In this document: positions 41,601-56,600 of the stretch, piece by piece
Layout of the letters: each line of letters begins with the position of its first letter
Position numbering within the stretch: the first letter of the stretch is position 1
Assembly (NCBI GenBank): GCA_013400975.1
Contig: WBMZ01003289.1
Span: 1-64,000 of the forward strand
Source: Atrichornis clamosus
Taxonomy: Eukaryota > Chordata > Aves > Passeriformes > Menuridae
Length of the DNA: 64,000 bases
Direction: 5' to 3'
Translations under genes and position numbers: made by a program
The notes under the pieces: generated by a model
Told to the model about the DNA's origin: nothing
Seen by the model: only the letters and a program-made list of their open reading frames with translations
The model's database searches: none

Positions 41601-44600
41601 ATATGGTTTCTTTTATTTATTTTGTTTTTAATTACCCCCAAACCTTTTATGTTCTAGGATTTGGAGGGATCTTCTGCAACCCTCTTCTGTTGCCAGCTAC
41701 ATGTAGGACCAGCAGAAAAGCAGCTTCCATTCTGTGTTCTCTTAAAACGATTCCATTTCGTAGATGCTCTCATTAAACTTCCTACATTTTTTATCTTCCA
41801 GCCTGCGTTGCAAACCTCAGATGAAAATATTTATAAACCGCTATTTTCTCAGTGTGTTGCTATTAATTCAGTGCCCCATGGCAGGCAGCACAGTGAGTAC
41901 TGACACACACAGAGGTATTAATCTGACTAAATTAGCCTAATTAAGAGTGTTATTAAGTTTTATACAAACCAGAAGCATATAACACAGCAGGTTGCAATTA
42001 CCCTAGTTTTTAAAATAACATCTGCATTAAAACACAAAAAGCACATTCAGATAATCATTTTCCTTTAAACCATGGAAATTTCGTGTTAGTATTAATGTTC
42101 TATCCTGTTATGTTGAACAGCAGTAGAATATATGCAGTGGTTTATTCTTAATAGCTTCATTTATCAAAATAGCCTCCTGTTAGGGGTGATAAACTACCTG
42201 AGGCATAAAAATACCTGTGAGTGCATGCAATGGCTTTAGATATCCAAGTCTGACTGCACCTGCAAGTATGGGAGACCTCCAAGTGCCAATATTTTTGCCA
42301 ACAGTTAATTAGGTTCTCAATTATTTTCAGGAACAAAACTGGAAGTATAAATAGGCAGTTGGTGTTAAGCCAGCCTATAACTATATTTCAATTCAACTCC
42401 TGTAAGAAGAAGGAATTTAAATAGTTTTCTGGAAATGTTCAGTATGTTAAGAATAACAGTTTTCAAGGATGAACCACACAGATGATGTTGAACTGAAATA
42501 TATGATTGCTCTGTACTAAGGGTCTACATGAAAACTGTAATCTGTTTCTTTATAATTGTTTATTTGGAAATTAGGTATGACCTAAAAACCATTAAAATCC
42601 TAACAGGAATTTAGGTTGTGTCCCAAATATGTTGAGTATCTGGAGCTCTTTATGAAAAATGTAAGAGTTTAGATTTTTTTCCAGTTTCATAATTGCTTGT
42701 TTGTGGGTTTTCTGTTTGTTGAGGTTGGGTTTCCTTATATTTAATACTGTTAGATTTGGTCAGAAATGTAGAAGATTCAGTAGAGAACTGAAATTGTGTG
42801 TCTGCTGGATAGCTGTCCATCAGCCACAGGCAAGAGGCTCTGGAAGGAACACCTGAGCCATTGTTCTTTCTGTAATATCCTTCATGCTTGATTTTATTGG
42901 AATGTTGTCTTAGTCTTGGATTTACCCCATCCATGAGTGGTTTGGAGAACAGCTCTCCATGCAGAACACAAAAGTCTCCGGTCTGTCTGTCTGAGGTGGT
43001 TTGGAAGCTGATGATGACCATTCCTCCCTGAAAATTAATACTTAGAACAAGTATTAATTCCAGGAAAGCTTTTTTAGCTTGTAGTCCTCAGGATGTGGGA
43101 TCAGGACTCACAAAGGTCTGAGACAACCTTAGTCTCTAGACCATATAAAGAACCTTGTGTTAGAATCACCCCCAAATGTTACTGAAACTGCCTCCTATAA
43201 GCCCAAAGCCACAGGTGGTCATTCCAAGCCACTTGTTTTAAAGGGGACTGAAGGGGAGAAGAACAAGGAGGAAAACCAGATCTCCAGGGCTCTTGGTTTC
43301 TTCCTCTGCCACATAAAGTCCTAAGAGAGAAATTAAAATTGTTGTGTATTCAGAGGTTACTTTTTCTGAAATGGTTTTTAGTAGGGAAATTGCTGCAAGT
43401 ACAGTGCTGCTAGGAACACTGAACTGCTGGAGGTTTCTTTAGTACCAAAATAACTTTTCACTAGGAGAAGTCTTGCTTTGGAAGACTACAAGAAGTTCCT
43501 TGAGGGCTTTATACCTGGCTCAGATAAAGGGAATTGACTAGAAAATGCTGTTGAATTCCCTCTTGTCATCAATTTTCAAGCAAAAAATCACTGATGTTCT
43601 TATTAAGCACTAGAAGAGTCTTAAGCAAAACTACTTCCAGAGATCAGGTTTGGCAGGGATAGGATATTTAAAGCTGTGAAAATGCAGGAAAACTGTGCTA
43701 ATGGAAGGGTGTGAGAGTTTGGTTCTGAGAAAAACAGAGGCATGGAAAAAACATAACAAGGCTAAGGCCACTTAGCTTTTGTCCTGACACTAAATAAGAC
43801 AAAGTGTATGTGTATATAGGTAAATATATAAAATATAATATGAAACAAAAGCTTGATGTCTAACCTAATAAGTGTAACAATCACGAGTCATAAAGGCTTT
43901 GTAAAAAAACACAGTCCAAGTATTTGAGCCAAAAGTGTCAAAAGAAACAGAATTCTCCTCACATTGTGGCTTAGAAATACTGACAAATCAGAAAGTTAGT
44001 CAAAATCCATGGGAGCTCAAACTGTGAAAAGTATAGCTCTTTCAGGTACTTGGAAACTGTTTGCTTTGTTTTGCTGAGAGGATACAACCCTTTCATACTG
44101 TCAACATCAAGAAATATGAAATAATATATTTAAATAGTATCCTCTGTGCAATGGGTTAAGTGTGAGGTATTTATAATACATTAGATTTTTAGAAGAATTT
44201 CCTGCTGCCTGATAGTGTTGTTCCTGCCCATTCCCTTGTAGCATCTGGAAGGATATTTGCCTTTTTTTTTTTTTCTCTCCTCCTTTCAGACCTCCCTTAA
44301 TTTTCAAAAAACGTAAAAGGCTCTTCTTTGGTGACTTTGGTCTTCAGAGAAGTTTCTCCTCTCTCATTTTTCTGCACTCTAAAATTCTTTCTGTGCTGAG
44401 CTGGTATCCATTTGCCATGGGTGTGTGAATATATATATATAAAAAAAATATATGTAGCAAGGACTCTTTATTTATTTGTGTGTTCAGAATGTTTTGGGGT
44501 GGAGGTAAGAAGGTTCTTTTGCATTTCTGAGGATTTTGCTTCATTCTGAACACTTGATAACCCTGTAATTCCAGCCCTGGTGGGTGCTGTCTATGCTCTA

Positions 44601-47600
44601 TACCAGTTGTAGGTCAGTTCTGTGCTGCACTGTCCGTGATGGCCGCTGGCTTCTCCGAAATACACCGGAAGCATTTCCCCCAGGTGCAGCAGACACTTTC
44701 TGAGGAGGTTCTCCTGGTCTCCTCCATGCCTTGCTTCCACTTAGCTCCTCAGTACATCCTCCTTGGAGTGGCTGAAGCGTTGGTAACTCCCTCCTGTAAG
44801 TAAAATCCAAGGGGCTAAAGCAAGAGTGTCCTGGTTCTCAGAGAACTATATCCGCTCCCTAAAAATAATTACTGTCATCTGATATTTTATCCCTGGCTCT
44901 CTTCCATGGGCTTAAGGAGCAGATCTGTGCTTTACCTGCTTCAGAGAAGGATAATTTGTGCTGCTGGCTGTAGCTCAGGATGAGTATGATGTTGTTCCAG
45001 ACTGACTGGCAGGTCCCTGGGGTGTGCAATCCCCTGCTTGAGTTCCTGAGCTCCCTTCTGACCTGAACTCTCCTGTGATGATTTTATTGAGAGAACAAAA
45101 ATCTCGGTGAGAGCTGAGCTGTGGCTGTGCTCTGTGACCACCTTCAAGGCCACAGCCGAAGCAGGGTGAAGCAATTTAACTCAGCACTTTTCCTTTGTGG
45201 GCCCAGCTCATAGAATTATCACACGTTTTTCCCTGGCACAGAGCATATGTGGGCAGGCAAGACGATTCAATTGACAGATTAACCTAGAGCATGGTGTAGT
45301 CAGATGCAAGATTTTTGGTAGTGCTGCAATCAGGTGTGCTAAGAACATGCCTCCACAGAGCATCACGCCTTGGCTTGTGACATGGAGCCCGAGAAACATT
45401 CTTGTTTTTTAGGGCACAGGCAGAGCTCAGCTTGTGCCTGCCATCCATACATTATGTAGTCACACCTTTGACTGTGAGTCTGAACCCTCTTTGCCTTCCG
45501 TAATTTACTTTTCTGTGTCTAAGCTGACATTTCTGAGGCTTATTTTGTTCTGAGGAGCATGCAGAGTGCTTACCAGTGTTTTACCTTGCAGAGCTATAAA
45601 AAAAAAGTTAGTATTATAAAAATAATCTAAGCAACATTCACTTAGACACACAGGTAAAGTAATTGACTGGCTGATCTCTGCAGGCATTTAATTCTACAGG
45701 TTGAGTGTCTCTTTTTCCAGTACAACCCCAGAAATGTTCAGGTTTTTATTTAAGAGCAGGAAATAACTTCAGTGTCTCAGCTGCATTCTTATACTCTAAG
45801 ACTACTGAGAGCTGTGGGTCACAGTCTGTCACTAAAAAGGTAATTTTCCCTAGTTTTAAATACTTAGCACTTTCATAATGCCTCTTCATCTGATAGCTCT
45901 CAAGTACTTAACTGAGACAGGTTTCTAGGCAGGTAATTTGGTTTCTAGGTTACAGGCTAAGTGTAACTGAAAACTGTGACCTTCTCTGTTTAGCTTAACA
46001 AAAAAAAAAGGTCAGGAGGTGACTTGCTTACAGTCTTCTCATGCAAAAGCAAGGGAAGGATATTGCCAGTAGAATAAGACTTTTTAATCCAGCACACAGG
46101 GACACACAACAGGAATGCAATGACTGGAAGATTACGTTAGCCTTTAGCAAAGAAATAAACCTCTGTCTTGGGTTTTTGTTTTTTAAAGATCTTTTTAAAG
46201 GATTGTGGTTAGAATTTCTTAGGAAGAAAAGCTGTCTGTCCCCATTGAAGTAAAGATTAAGCATCTTGCTTAGAGCTGCAGTTCTAGGTGTGACTTAAGA
46301 ACTCAGGTACGAGGGACTAAGCCGAACTTGAGACTCGCATGGAAAATACTAAAGGGAAGTGCCTAAAAATCGGCATCTAAATGGGAATGAAGGTCTCCTT
46401 TCTCTTGCAAACAAAGAGGTGCCTGGCCCTGTTTGCCATGGAGGGCAATGCAGGCTCTTGGCAGGCTCTGTGACCTCCAGCTGCTGCTGGAGAAGAGCCT
46501 GGGTTCCCCACAGTTTAGCACCATCAGACAGCCCCATGCAGGTGGCTGAGTCCACTGAAGCATCTCCAGCAGCACCAAACATCAGCATTCAGGCTCCTGA
46601 ACTGAGCTCTACCTTTCTACCCCACTTTGAACTGAATTGCTGTTCAGGTCCCACTCAGTGGACCTCTGTGGGTGTTAATGACAGCCTGGACACTTTAATT
46701 GTTGTTTCACCTTTCCTGACATTTTAGTGCCTTTCTTATGCAGAAAGTCAAATTCAATTATCATAATAATTTACTGGACCTGAAGGTACAAGATCTAAAT
46801 TGAAGATGGAAATGTTCATGCTTTTAATCAGAGGGAAGAAAGGCGATCTCTCAGTTCTGAACAGCTTGGTTAGATATGGCATAGTGAACTCTTTATCTTC
46901 ATTAGGACCTCTCTTATTGGGATTGTTCAACCGGGAAAAGAAAAGGCTTCAAGGTGACCTAATTGTGTCTTTTGAGTACTTGACAGGAGACTGTGCGAAA
47001 GGTGGGGAGAGTATTTACAAGGGCACGTAGTGATAGGACATGAGGGAATGGCTTCAAACTGAGAATAGATTTAGATTGGATATCAGGAAGAAACTCTTCA
47101 CTGTGAGGGTGGTAATGTCGGCCAGAGAAGCTGTGGTTGCCCCATCCCTGGAAGTGTTCAAGGCCAGGTTGGGCTCTGAGTAACCTGGTCTAGTGGAAGG
47201 TGTCTTTCCCACAATAGGGAGATGGGCACTGGATGATCTTTAAGGCCCCTTCTAACCCAAGCCATTCTATTATTTAATCCCTGACACTTAAAACTGTGTT
47301 TATACAATATATTTCATCATTGAGTTGATAAAGTTTTGTATAATCATCTGCTTCAGGTGGCACAAGCACCTCTTAGAATAAAATCAGCATTTAATGTTCT
47401 TCTATCACTAAGGTAGTCTTAAAAGTAAAATACAGCAATGGTATTTTCTCACCTCCACAGTGCTGCAGGGTAAGGTCTCACAGGCCTTTGACAGGCTGAA
47501 TTTGTAACCCCTGCTTGGTTTAAACTAGGGAGCTACAGCTCTGTTAGTTAGAGGATCTATTGGGGATCACTTTGCCCACCAGTGAAGTGCAAGAGTCTCC

Positions 47601-50600
47601 AGGGGGAAATGCAGCAGCTGCTTAGCTCTTCCCAGCAGCACCCGGGGAGAAGGATTGGAGTTTGCAATTGGAACAGCAGGGATAATTTAGGTAACTAGGA
47701 TGCAATTACCCAGGCTGAGTTTGACCATGATGCATGTTTTGCACCCCTGGTTTTAGAAGGGAGGAGGAACCAAAAAGATTTTAGTCTTTCAGTGTCTCCA
47801 GTTAGCTGGGACACTGTGTGATGCTTCAGACTGTTGTTGCATCCACAGATGGTGCCCTGGGCTCACCAGTTTCTCTTGCCCTAAGTATTGTGAGAAAGAA
47901 AACACTGTCCATGGTAATTTTTCTTTAACATGTTTCCAAAACTCTCATTTGGACATCCAAATTGAAAAGGGTGAAGGAAGATGGTGCTTGCACAATCTCA
48001 TTTGTGTTCAGAGGTGCTTCAGGCAACCCAGCATCCAAATAGGATCCTCTGCTGGCAAGTTTTTCAAGCTGGAGGTGGTTTCAACCCAACTAATAAAGCA
48101 GGTGTGGAGATACTAGGGTTTGGACTGAAATTAGGTAACAAAAGTTTTTGATAATCAGAGAAAACTGCACAAAAAGAGCAGCTATCAAAGTCTTGCTGTT
48201 TCAGCCAAATTACAGCTGGCGGGATTATTTACATCCACCCATGCTGCAGCTTCCCCTCACCACCAAAGCTGTTGCTTCTTCTGGCAAGAAAGTGAAGAAT
48301 GATGTCTTAAAAATGAGCCAGTGAGCCTGGGGGTTGCAGTCTGGGGAAGAGGAGCATTGTTGAGCCTTAAGGTAAAGCAAGGTCACTGTTCAAATTAAGG
48401 CAGAGCTCCCGATTTTGGAAGTACTTCCTAGTGGCTGTGCTGCACTGGCTCCGGGATAGGAGGTGCTGCTGTTCTGCAGTTAAATATCTTATCCCTTCTC
48501 TTCATGCTTCCTGACTGTGGTGGAGTTTCTCTGGTCTTGCTTCTGCCTGAGGATTTAAAAGGTGCAAGCAACAACGTGGGTGAAAAATCTTTGTGTGCTT
48601 GTGAAACATGGAGAGTTGGATGTGGATGGTTTAGTACAGAGACTCATTTAAACAGTTTAGAAAATGCCTTGTTATTGGGTACATTCTGATTGCTCTTCTG
48701 CAGGAAATATATTCTCCATATAAAATCTGGAAATTCACTATTAGAGATGCTTTGTTTTCTCCTGTGTTATCTATCTTCTACCATCATTTAATTATTTTTT
48801 TTTTAACCTCTAACTTTATCTACTTCCTTTCTAAGGTTCCTTACTTTCATTCTGGCTCGTGCCTGAGAGAATGAGAGGGATTTCCATGCATTTTTTAGCT
48901 CTCTTTAACGGAGCTGGCTGCTTTATGGGAGCTTTCTTTGTTCAGACAGCCCACGCAGGCACTCAAGGTAAGAGGATGCTCAGGACGGGTGATCCTGAGC
49001 AGTTTTCTAATATCATTGATTTGGAGAATCAGGCAGCAGAATTAAAAGGGATGCCAAAGTTTTATTGATTTGCTCTCACAATTAAGATGGAATTAAGATA
49101 GGAAATAGCCTTCCAGCTGTACTCATCCAATTTTAATGAGCCCTCTTAGTTTTGATAGTCGGAGTAATTAGAGGATGGCATCTTGCAGGAAGTCCTCCTG
49201 TCCATCTCTGGGCTTCTGTTCTGGAAGGCTGGGAAATAAATTGTCTGGGAAGCACGTTTTTATGTTCATGGAGAAGTAGGTTCATGTCATTCACACTTAC
49301 ATGGAACCCCATGAGGGCAAGATTTGTGCTTTAAAGAATGAAGATTCCTTGCTGTCTGCCCTTCCCCTTCCTGTAGGGCAAGGAGGTTGGGTTGAGGGTA
49401 CCAAAGCTGTCTGGGGAACTCATTCTCCTGCACCCATCACTTCTCTCCTGCCTTCCTTACGCCTCTCGACTTTGCCCAGCTATTGGAAGAACCAGGTTCT
49501 GTGACAATATGGTCTCACTGTGGCTTTGACCATTTGCAGATGAATGCTGCAATTCCCAGAGAATTCCCTGCAGAATTTTGTAACTCAGCGTTAAGTTTTA
49601 GGTTCTTCTCTTTCCTACGTAAAGAGTCATGTAATTTAAAAACCAGGGAAAGTGGGTATTTTGAAAGTGTGACAAGAAAATTTTATTCCTACTTGCAAGA
49701 TCTGAACAAACCAATGATGCTTTGACGTGCAGCGCTGGTTTAAAGTTAAAAATTCAATTAAAATTTTATCATGAGGTATAAAAACATCACCTGGAGATGG
49801 GTGAAAAACAGGAATGTTTGCACAAATGATGCAGGCAAAGAACTACAAAGCACCAAGGTGTCCAGTGTGGAGAAGGGAGCTCCTTGGATGTCCCCCCATG
49901 GAACATCTTGTTCTTCATTGGGTAATATGGGTTCAATGAAGCACAAAGAGTTTAACAAGGACCATGTTGCTGACCTTTTTCTTTCCTTCCCCCAAAAGTA
50001 TGGAAATTATTAATTTTTATAAGGTTAAAATATTTAGTAAAACTGACACATTTTACTGCAATTTAACTTTGGGTATAATTAAATAGTTATAAAATAATTC
50101 AGCATAATGTCAGCACAAATATTTTGCCTATGTTGTGTCACTGTTATGTAATTCATTTCTTTACAGAGTGATTTTATACAAAGTGATAGAGGAAACCAAC
50201 TTTTGCATTTGGTTTGCAATTCAGTAGATTTTTGTCTGGTTTTCTATCAAGGTGATTTCTCCTTTTTCTGCATGTCTGTATGAAATAATTTAATTTATTC
50301 AAAAAAGAAAATGTTATTTTCTTGCCAGAAATGCTGTTTTAACAGAGACTGCAAGTTCTTATCCTGGCTGAGACCAAGAAGGTTCAACTCTAAATTCTGC
50401 ACAGGCTGCAGTTGCCACATTCTAACTCCTTTTGCTCAAGATTCTCAAGTAAACAGAAAATTTTCCTGGCTAAAATACTCCTTACTCTTAGGAAGTTGGG
50501 TGGCAAACTTTTTGACTTTGTTTTTTGGGGGCTTTAATTTTTTTCCAAAGCTATAATTGATGTCTTTGTTTAACTTTGTCAGACCTGCTGTTCCTGTAGG

Positions 50601-53600
50601 TGGGATTGACTGCACCATTATCCTGAGCAAAAGTCAGGATAATTTCCCCTGAAATTTCCAGGGGAATCAGTGACAATCTGTATCCAGATTAAAGTGTTGT
50701 AATGGGACCAAATAAGCTCCTAGGTAGGAAAAGGCCTCTGCAAAACTTGAAAAGCTTTAGGAAAAATAAAGTGAAAAATTCTTAGTGATTGCTCTGCTGC
50801 TTTAGTCAGAAGAGTGTTAGAGATTACTTGCCCTATGAGTACGTAAACAACACATTACTGGGCTCTCACTTTTTATTTTTAAAAATAATTGGAATCTCTT
50901 TCCCAGTATTCCTTGCTTGAATAGGATTAATTATTCCAATTATTCAATTATTATTGAACAATTCATTCAGTTCACAGCTTGCAAATGGTGCTGATATTCC
51001 TGTAAATTCGTTTGTGTTATAACGCTGCTCTGCTCATCCCAGATTTGTTGTCCAGCTGACTCCTAAATCAAAACAGGTTTGGAATCAGACTTCTGTAGGT
51101 GGGTGTAGACTACAGAAAAACCAAAAAGGCATTTTAGGGTGAGTTTTGGGTTCTTCCTAGTTTGGTAGGAAATGTTACATACAAAATTCTTTTGTTCCAT
51201 CTGTAGTTTTTCCAAATTCTTCCATTGGATTGTGCTACTTCCAGTCTACTTTGGTGCTTGTGACAATCAGCACAACAATTTTTTTTTTTTAATTTATTAA
51301 AACCTAATGGCTGCCTAATGAACCCTCTAAAGACAACTGTGCTTTAGGGAAAAAAAAATTTGTGACCTCTCTTAGCCCAATGACACAAATCAAGCTTTTA
51401 TTACTCACCTTTGGTGGGGTTTTTTCAAATCTGTTTAAAGAGCTTGTAAATATTCAGTATCTGGACAATTTATGGAACTGGGAGTAAAGCAAACCAACTA
51501 GAACCCTTTTTTTTTTTCTTCCTAAAAATAGCTCAATTAATTTACTAATTCATTTATATTGGGACACCAAGTTCTTTCTCATTTGCTGAAAGAGACGACA
51601 GTGCTCATGAAATGGTTTTGTGAGATTTGACAAGGTTTGGTGTGTGACTCTGGGGCTATGAATGCTTTTGTCTTGTCCCACGAGCCTGGTTTCACTAAAA
51701 CCTGAGCCAAGGCTATTTCTGGTGCTCCCATGCCTAAGCGATGAGACCACATTTGCCATGTTTTTACAGGGAAGTAGATCCTCCAGCGTGTATTTCGAAG
51801 CGTTGAAGCGCAGAGGGTGTTGACAAAATTTAAACATTTTTATATCCTATTTTATGTCACTAGTTTAGAATTTTATTTGGGTTTTTATTGGCAGAGTTGA
51901 TCAGATATCAGTCACAGCCAAAGCTGCATTAATCATTTTTAACGCATCTATGGAGGATGGTGTGAATATGATAAAATAAGACTTTTTTTAAGAATCTGAC
52001 GAGTGCAAACAGATGATGGGTGACAGTGATATTTTCAGTACAAGCTGGGAAACTGCTTGCTTTTGGATCTCTTACCTCTCCTAACATTTTTAACGGGAGA
52101 AGATGCAAGACAAAACCTGTCCTCCTATGCCAATCATTTCAGAATACATTTCTCTAAAAATATTAAAATAAATATGTAAGAAAGAAATAAAAAATTTTTA
52201 AAAAGGTCAGAGGAAGGAAACTGCCCCAGACACAGTTTTCCTGCTTGTATTTAGAGAATTGCTGGGGATTTTCTGTAGTTTGAATTTTTTGGTTTTTTTT
52301 TTTTGCATTGGGGTTTTTTGGTTGGTTTTTCTTCATTTTAGTCTCGTGTGATTCTAAATACCAAAGATGATAAAGCTAAAGGATATTTCTTGCAGTCCAG
52401 ATGGTGGTGTCCACTGGTGCCTGCTTAGCTAATAGGGATTAGAGGCAGAGTGAGATTTTAATTTGGATATGATTAAATACTAAATATATGCCCACTGAGT
52501 TGATGAAATAATGATGGAAAGCAATACAAACCTATTCTAAAATATGAATTAAATGTTCTCTATATCATAGCCTAGGTTGCAGGATAACTGCAAAAATGCA
52601 GGAATGGTACAGAACAGACCAACTTCTGGCATGTGACTCTCTTGGTTTTTCTTCATTGTTTTCCCCATGTTATTCTGCGAAAAATCTTGAATGCCTTCCT
52701 GTGCAACTTTGGGCCTTCCCCTGAGCGCTCCAAGGGTGCCACCGCAGTAACAGATGTGTTGTGTGCTCTAATATTTGCCAAAGTCTGGCTTGCAGCCCTT
52801 TCCATCTTTGATGGTTGGTATTGCCAGCTCATGACTGTCAGTCATCCACCAGAAGCAGCCCAGAAATGTTTTCGTCCATGTCCTGATCTCTGCTTCACCT
52901 ACAGCTCTGCTGGTTGTGGTAGGATTGGGTGTTTCCTCTTGGTATTGTATAATATTCCTCCTTCTTCTTGAACTGAGAGATTTTGATGCAAAATTGGTCA
53001 GACTCCAAAATGTCACTGCAAGTTTGCCAGGTACTTTATTTCCATGATGGTAGAGCAGGCCTGAGGGACTGGTTCTGCCTTGACTTCATTGTCTCACTCG
53101 TTCTAAATTTGCCATAAAACACATAGCCTATTCACCTCTAACCTATAAGAAAAGTCCATTTAAATATATGGAGCTAAAGAAAACTCCTGGTTGGTTGGTG
53201 GTGATTGATGCTACAAAGCATTTCCATTGTTGGAATAAAAATGGAAATCAGGATCTTGTTGTAGAAAGTTAATTCCCAGTGAGCAATTATCTGTGTGACA
53301 AACCAACCCTGTAATTGGCACTTCTGTTGGCAATCTCCATAGAAAAGTAAAGGATTCCCAGGACCCAAAGGCAGTATCTTTTGGGGGAAAGTGAATTGTT
53401 GGCATGTTGCATGCTGATTCAAGGATGGGAAAGTGCTGGACTCTTCAAACACAGCGGTGCCCAACTCCAGCAAAACCAGACCGGCCCAGTAATTCCCTGA
53501 TGTTCATGGCTGAGAGAAGGATCCTAAAGTATGAACCCCAAAAACCAGTGAATGGAGGGTGCTGGAGTCTGCAGACAGCTTGTGGAAGGTGTTAGTGGGG

Positions 53601-56600
53601 TCAGGGGTGAAGACACCCCAAGGGAATTCTGGTGCCTGAAGCACACTGATGATGTTTTAGCACTAGTGACACTTTTCTCAAGACTTCCTACCAGCAGAGG
53701 AGAGGATTCTCTGTAAAGTGAGCGTAAGTAGAAGTAGATGTAGTCCAGGTTCATCCCCTCTTTCATGGAAAACCTTCTATTTAAAAAGGAAAATGAAAGA
53801 AAAAAGAGTGAGATGTAAATATTTTTGGCTGAAAATAGGAAATGGTTATAATAATCTTTGCTGCATCCACTGATGAGAATGTGTATTGGAAGGATTGTAA
53901 TCTGGATATCCTGGGACTGATGCCATCCTCATTCCTTTGTAGAGAAAGGCCTATGCCTAACAAACCTTCTAGTCCCTCTCTGAAATGAAAAGACAGCCTT
54001 GATCCTACCTCCTGCTTTGGGCAGAGTGGGAAATTAGGGAGAAAAAGTGTGCTCTCGGGGGCCTTGGCTTATCCAATCTGAATTTGTCCCTGCCTGTGCT
54101 GCTGCTCGTTTATAATACAGGATTTGGCAGAGGTGCTCTGTCATTTTCTGGGCCTCGCTCTTTAAACACTGGCAATTCCTAAAAGAAGCAGGAAGGAGAC
54201 TGAGCAATGATCTTTGACCCAGGCCATGGAGAAGACCCACAGTGAAGTGGAAATAGGATCCTGATCTCCTATTTGCCAGGCTGCCCTCCTCCCCTCAGAA
54301 CCAACAATTCCCGCTTCCAATGCTTTGACCTGGTGCCTTTGCAAATGGTAAGGCTGAGAATGGAGGAAATGGACCTTGGAAACTGAGAAGCTGTGACATT
54401 ATTTTTATTTCTTTTTTTAAGGATACGTTTTGTGTTCAGCTCCCACTGTAAACGCCATTCCGTTAGGAAGCTCCAGCTGCTCCTGTAGTTAGCCTAGCCA
54501 AGGTGAACAGCCCAGCAGGCAGTGTGAACTCTGGCCAGCTGCAGGGCAGACCCCCACGCATCTTTTCTCTTTGATCCTTGTGCTTTCTTCCTCACTTGTG
54601 TTGGCCACTGGGGCATGTGAAATGAAAAGCTGGCTGATTGTGAATGATGACACTAAAAGTTTATAAGCTCCTAAAATGAAGTTACGGCCCCTAGGAGCTC
54701 AGTCAACTCACAGTGCTAAATGTTTTTAAACTGGCCTCGAGATAAGGCTGCAAAAGGAAGGGAGCAGGCAGAGGTGAGGTGGTGCTGCTCTGTCACAGGC
54801 ACCAGGGTAACGTGGAATGGAGAGAGCTGTGGAGTAGTTTGGGAATACTGCTGCACTGATGGTGGCTGTGCTCTCTTAATCCCAGGAGAGCTGAAGGCAA
54901 AGGCTCTGAAAAGAAATGTGTTTACAACTCTAAGGTGTGGAAGGAAGAAAAAAATGTAAATACATGACTGTGTGTTTGGGGGGTGTAATCCTTTGGCTGG
55001 TATGTCTCCGGTGCTGTGGAACTGCTCTTTGTCTCTAATTAGAAAAATATTGACAAGCTAAGGATGGCTAAATGTGGCATCAGTGGCCAAAGGATGGATT
55101 AAGGCTATCAGGTTTTTATAATCCAGCTGTGGCAAAAAGGCTGGTTTTCCTTCTTTCTCCTTTAAGTCATCCGAGGGGTGAACAGCCACACTGGATGGAC
55201 AGGATTTGGCACCAGACTTTGTAGCAGAGAAAGGTGACTTTGGACACACTGATGTTGGTGTTCAGTTCATATCAGGGGTGTGCTTTTAATCTAAATCTCC
55301 TGATACTCTCTTATTTGCATCACAGAACCTTCTTGGAACATAAAAACCACTGCATTCCTTTTAGATGCAACTAAACAAACAAAAAAGCCCAGCTCATGTC
55401 TGGTATGTTCCAGCTGTTAGTGGGAACTGGTCTGATGTGAACCCTCCTGAGCTGTGGATGTGTGGACATCACATTCTCAGCACCAGCTGTTTCACCCTCT
55501 GCATTTCTTCGTTAATTGCTAATGAAGACAGCCTATCTGCCTTCTTCAAAGGCAATAAATATCCTGTATTCCCAAATCATGAAAATGGTCATTACAGCAC
55601 TCTGTAGGTCTCTGATATTCTATAATTTCGGTTTCTACTGTAACGTCTTTTCCCCCTTGGTTTGATGTTTTTGCCATGGCTCATTGTGGTACTTCAGGTA
55701 CTGACATTCTTCCCTTGCAGACTGGCTGGGGCTGGCTTTGTTGGTAACCATTTTGATTTCCACAATTATTTGCCACCTGAGCTTGTTTGCAGACTGGTTG
55801 CACTGAACAGCACTGAGAGCAAAGCAGCCACAAACAGGAGTGCACAGGGACACGGGCAGGGAATTCTCTGTGTGCACACAGGGGGTCCTGCCCTCTGCTG
55901 AGAGGAATTTAAGCAGCCAAAATGTCCCAAAGCCTTGGTAGAAGAAGGCCTGATTTATGCAAGTAATCACTGAATGCAAGAGAAGGACACCCTACAGACT
56001 TATGGCTAAAGGCAGCAATAAAGAAAGGAAAAGTAAAATGTCAGGTGGCATCTCGCTAATGGAGCACCATCCAAGGCACTGAGCAAATGCTTGTAATGTT
56101 TTGAGTTTTAATTTTTAAAAAACCCTTTTTATTAAGAAGAGACTATTAAAAGCCTGAGAGATGGGATTTCTCCAGACCACCCTGATTCTAGCACTTCCCA
56201 AAATCGTCACAGCTGACATTCATCTTGCTGTGTGCACAGGATAAAACAGAGGGGAGATGGTGCAGTCATTACAGCAGTAGCTGTGCAGGAACAGGCTTTC
56301 CAGTACACTTCAGATTTATTAGGGAAGTTCTTTCGTTTCTCTAGACCTCTACTGCCTGTCTGCAAAGAGCATTGTAGGCTCAAAAATCTCCCTTAGATGC
56401 TGTGAGAATGAAGTCTTTATAAATAGCTGCAGGGGGGTTCAGAGCAGCGTCTGGGATTATGTTTTGCAAGGCAAACTAATTCCTCTTCAAATGTCTGCTT
56501 TACCAGGCAACTGGTTTCCACACTTGCTGCATGAAGGTAAATTGGAGAGATTCTTCTTCTTCTTGGCTTCCTTAATGATGGTGAACACCCTGGGGTTTTG

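Noticed and set aside
46800..47030. 76-codon + strand frame
   Set aside because: It runs into the decayed 3' end of the CR1 LINE and is not a host gene.
52633..52971. 112-codon + strand frame in SLC15A5 intron 7, considered as an extra transporter exon
   Set aside because: It has no similarity to the POT family, and exon 7 joins exon 8 in phase without it, giving the expected protein length.
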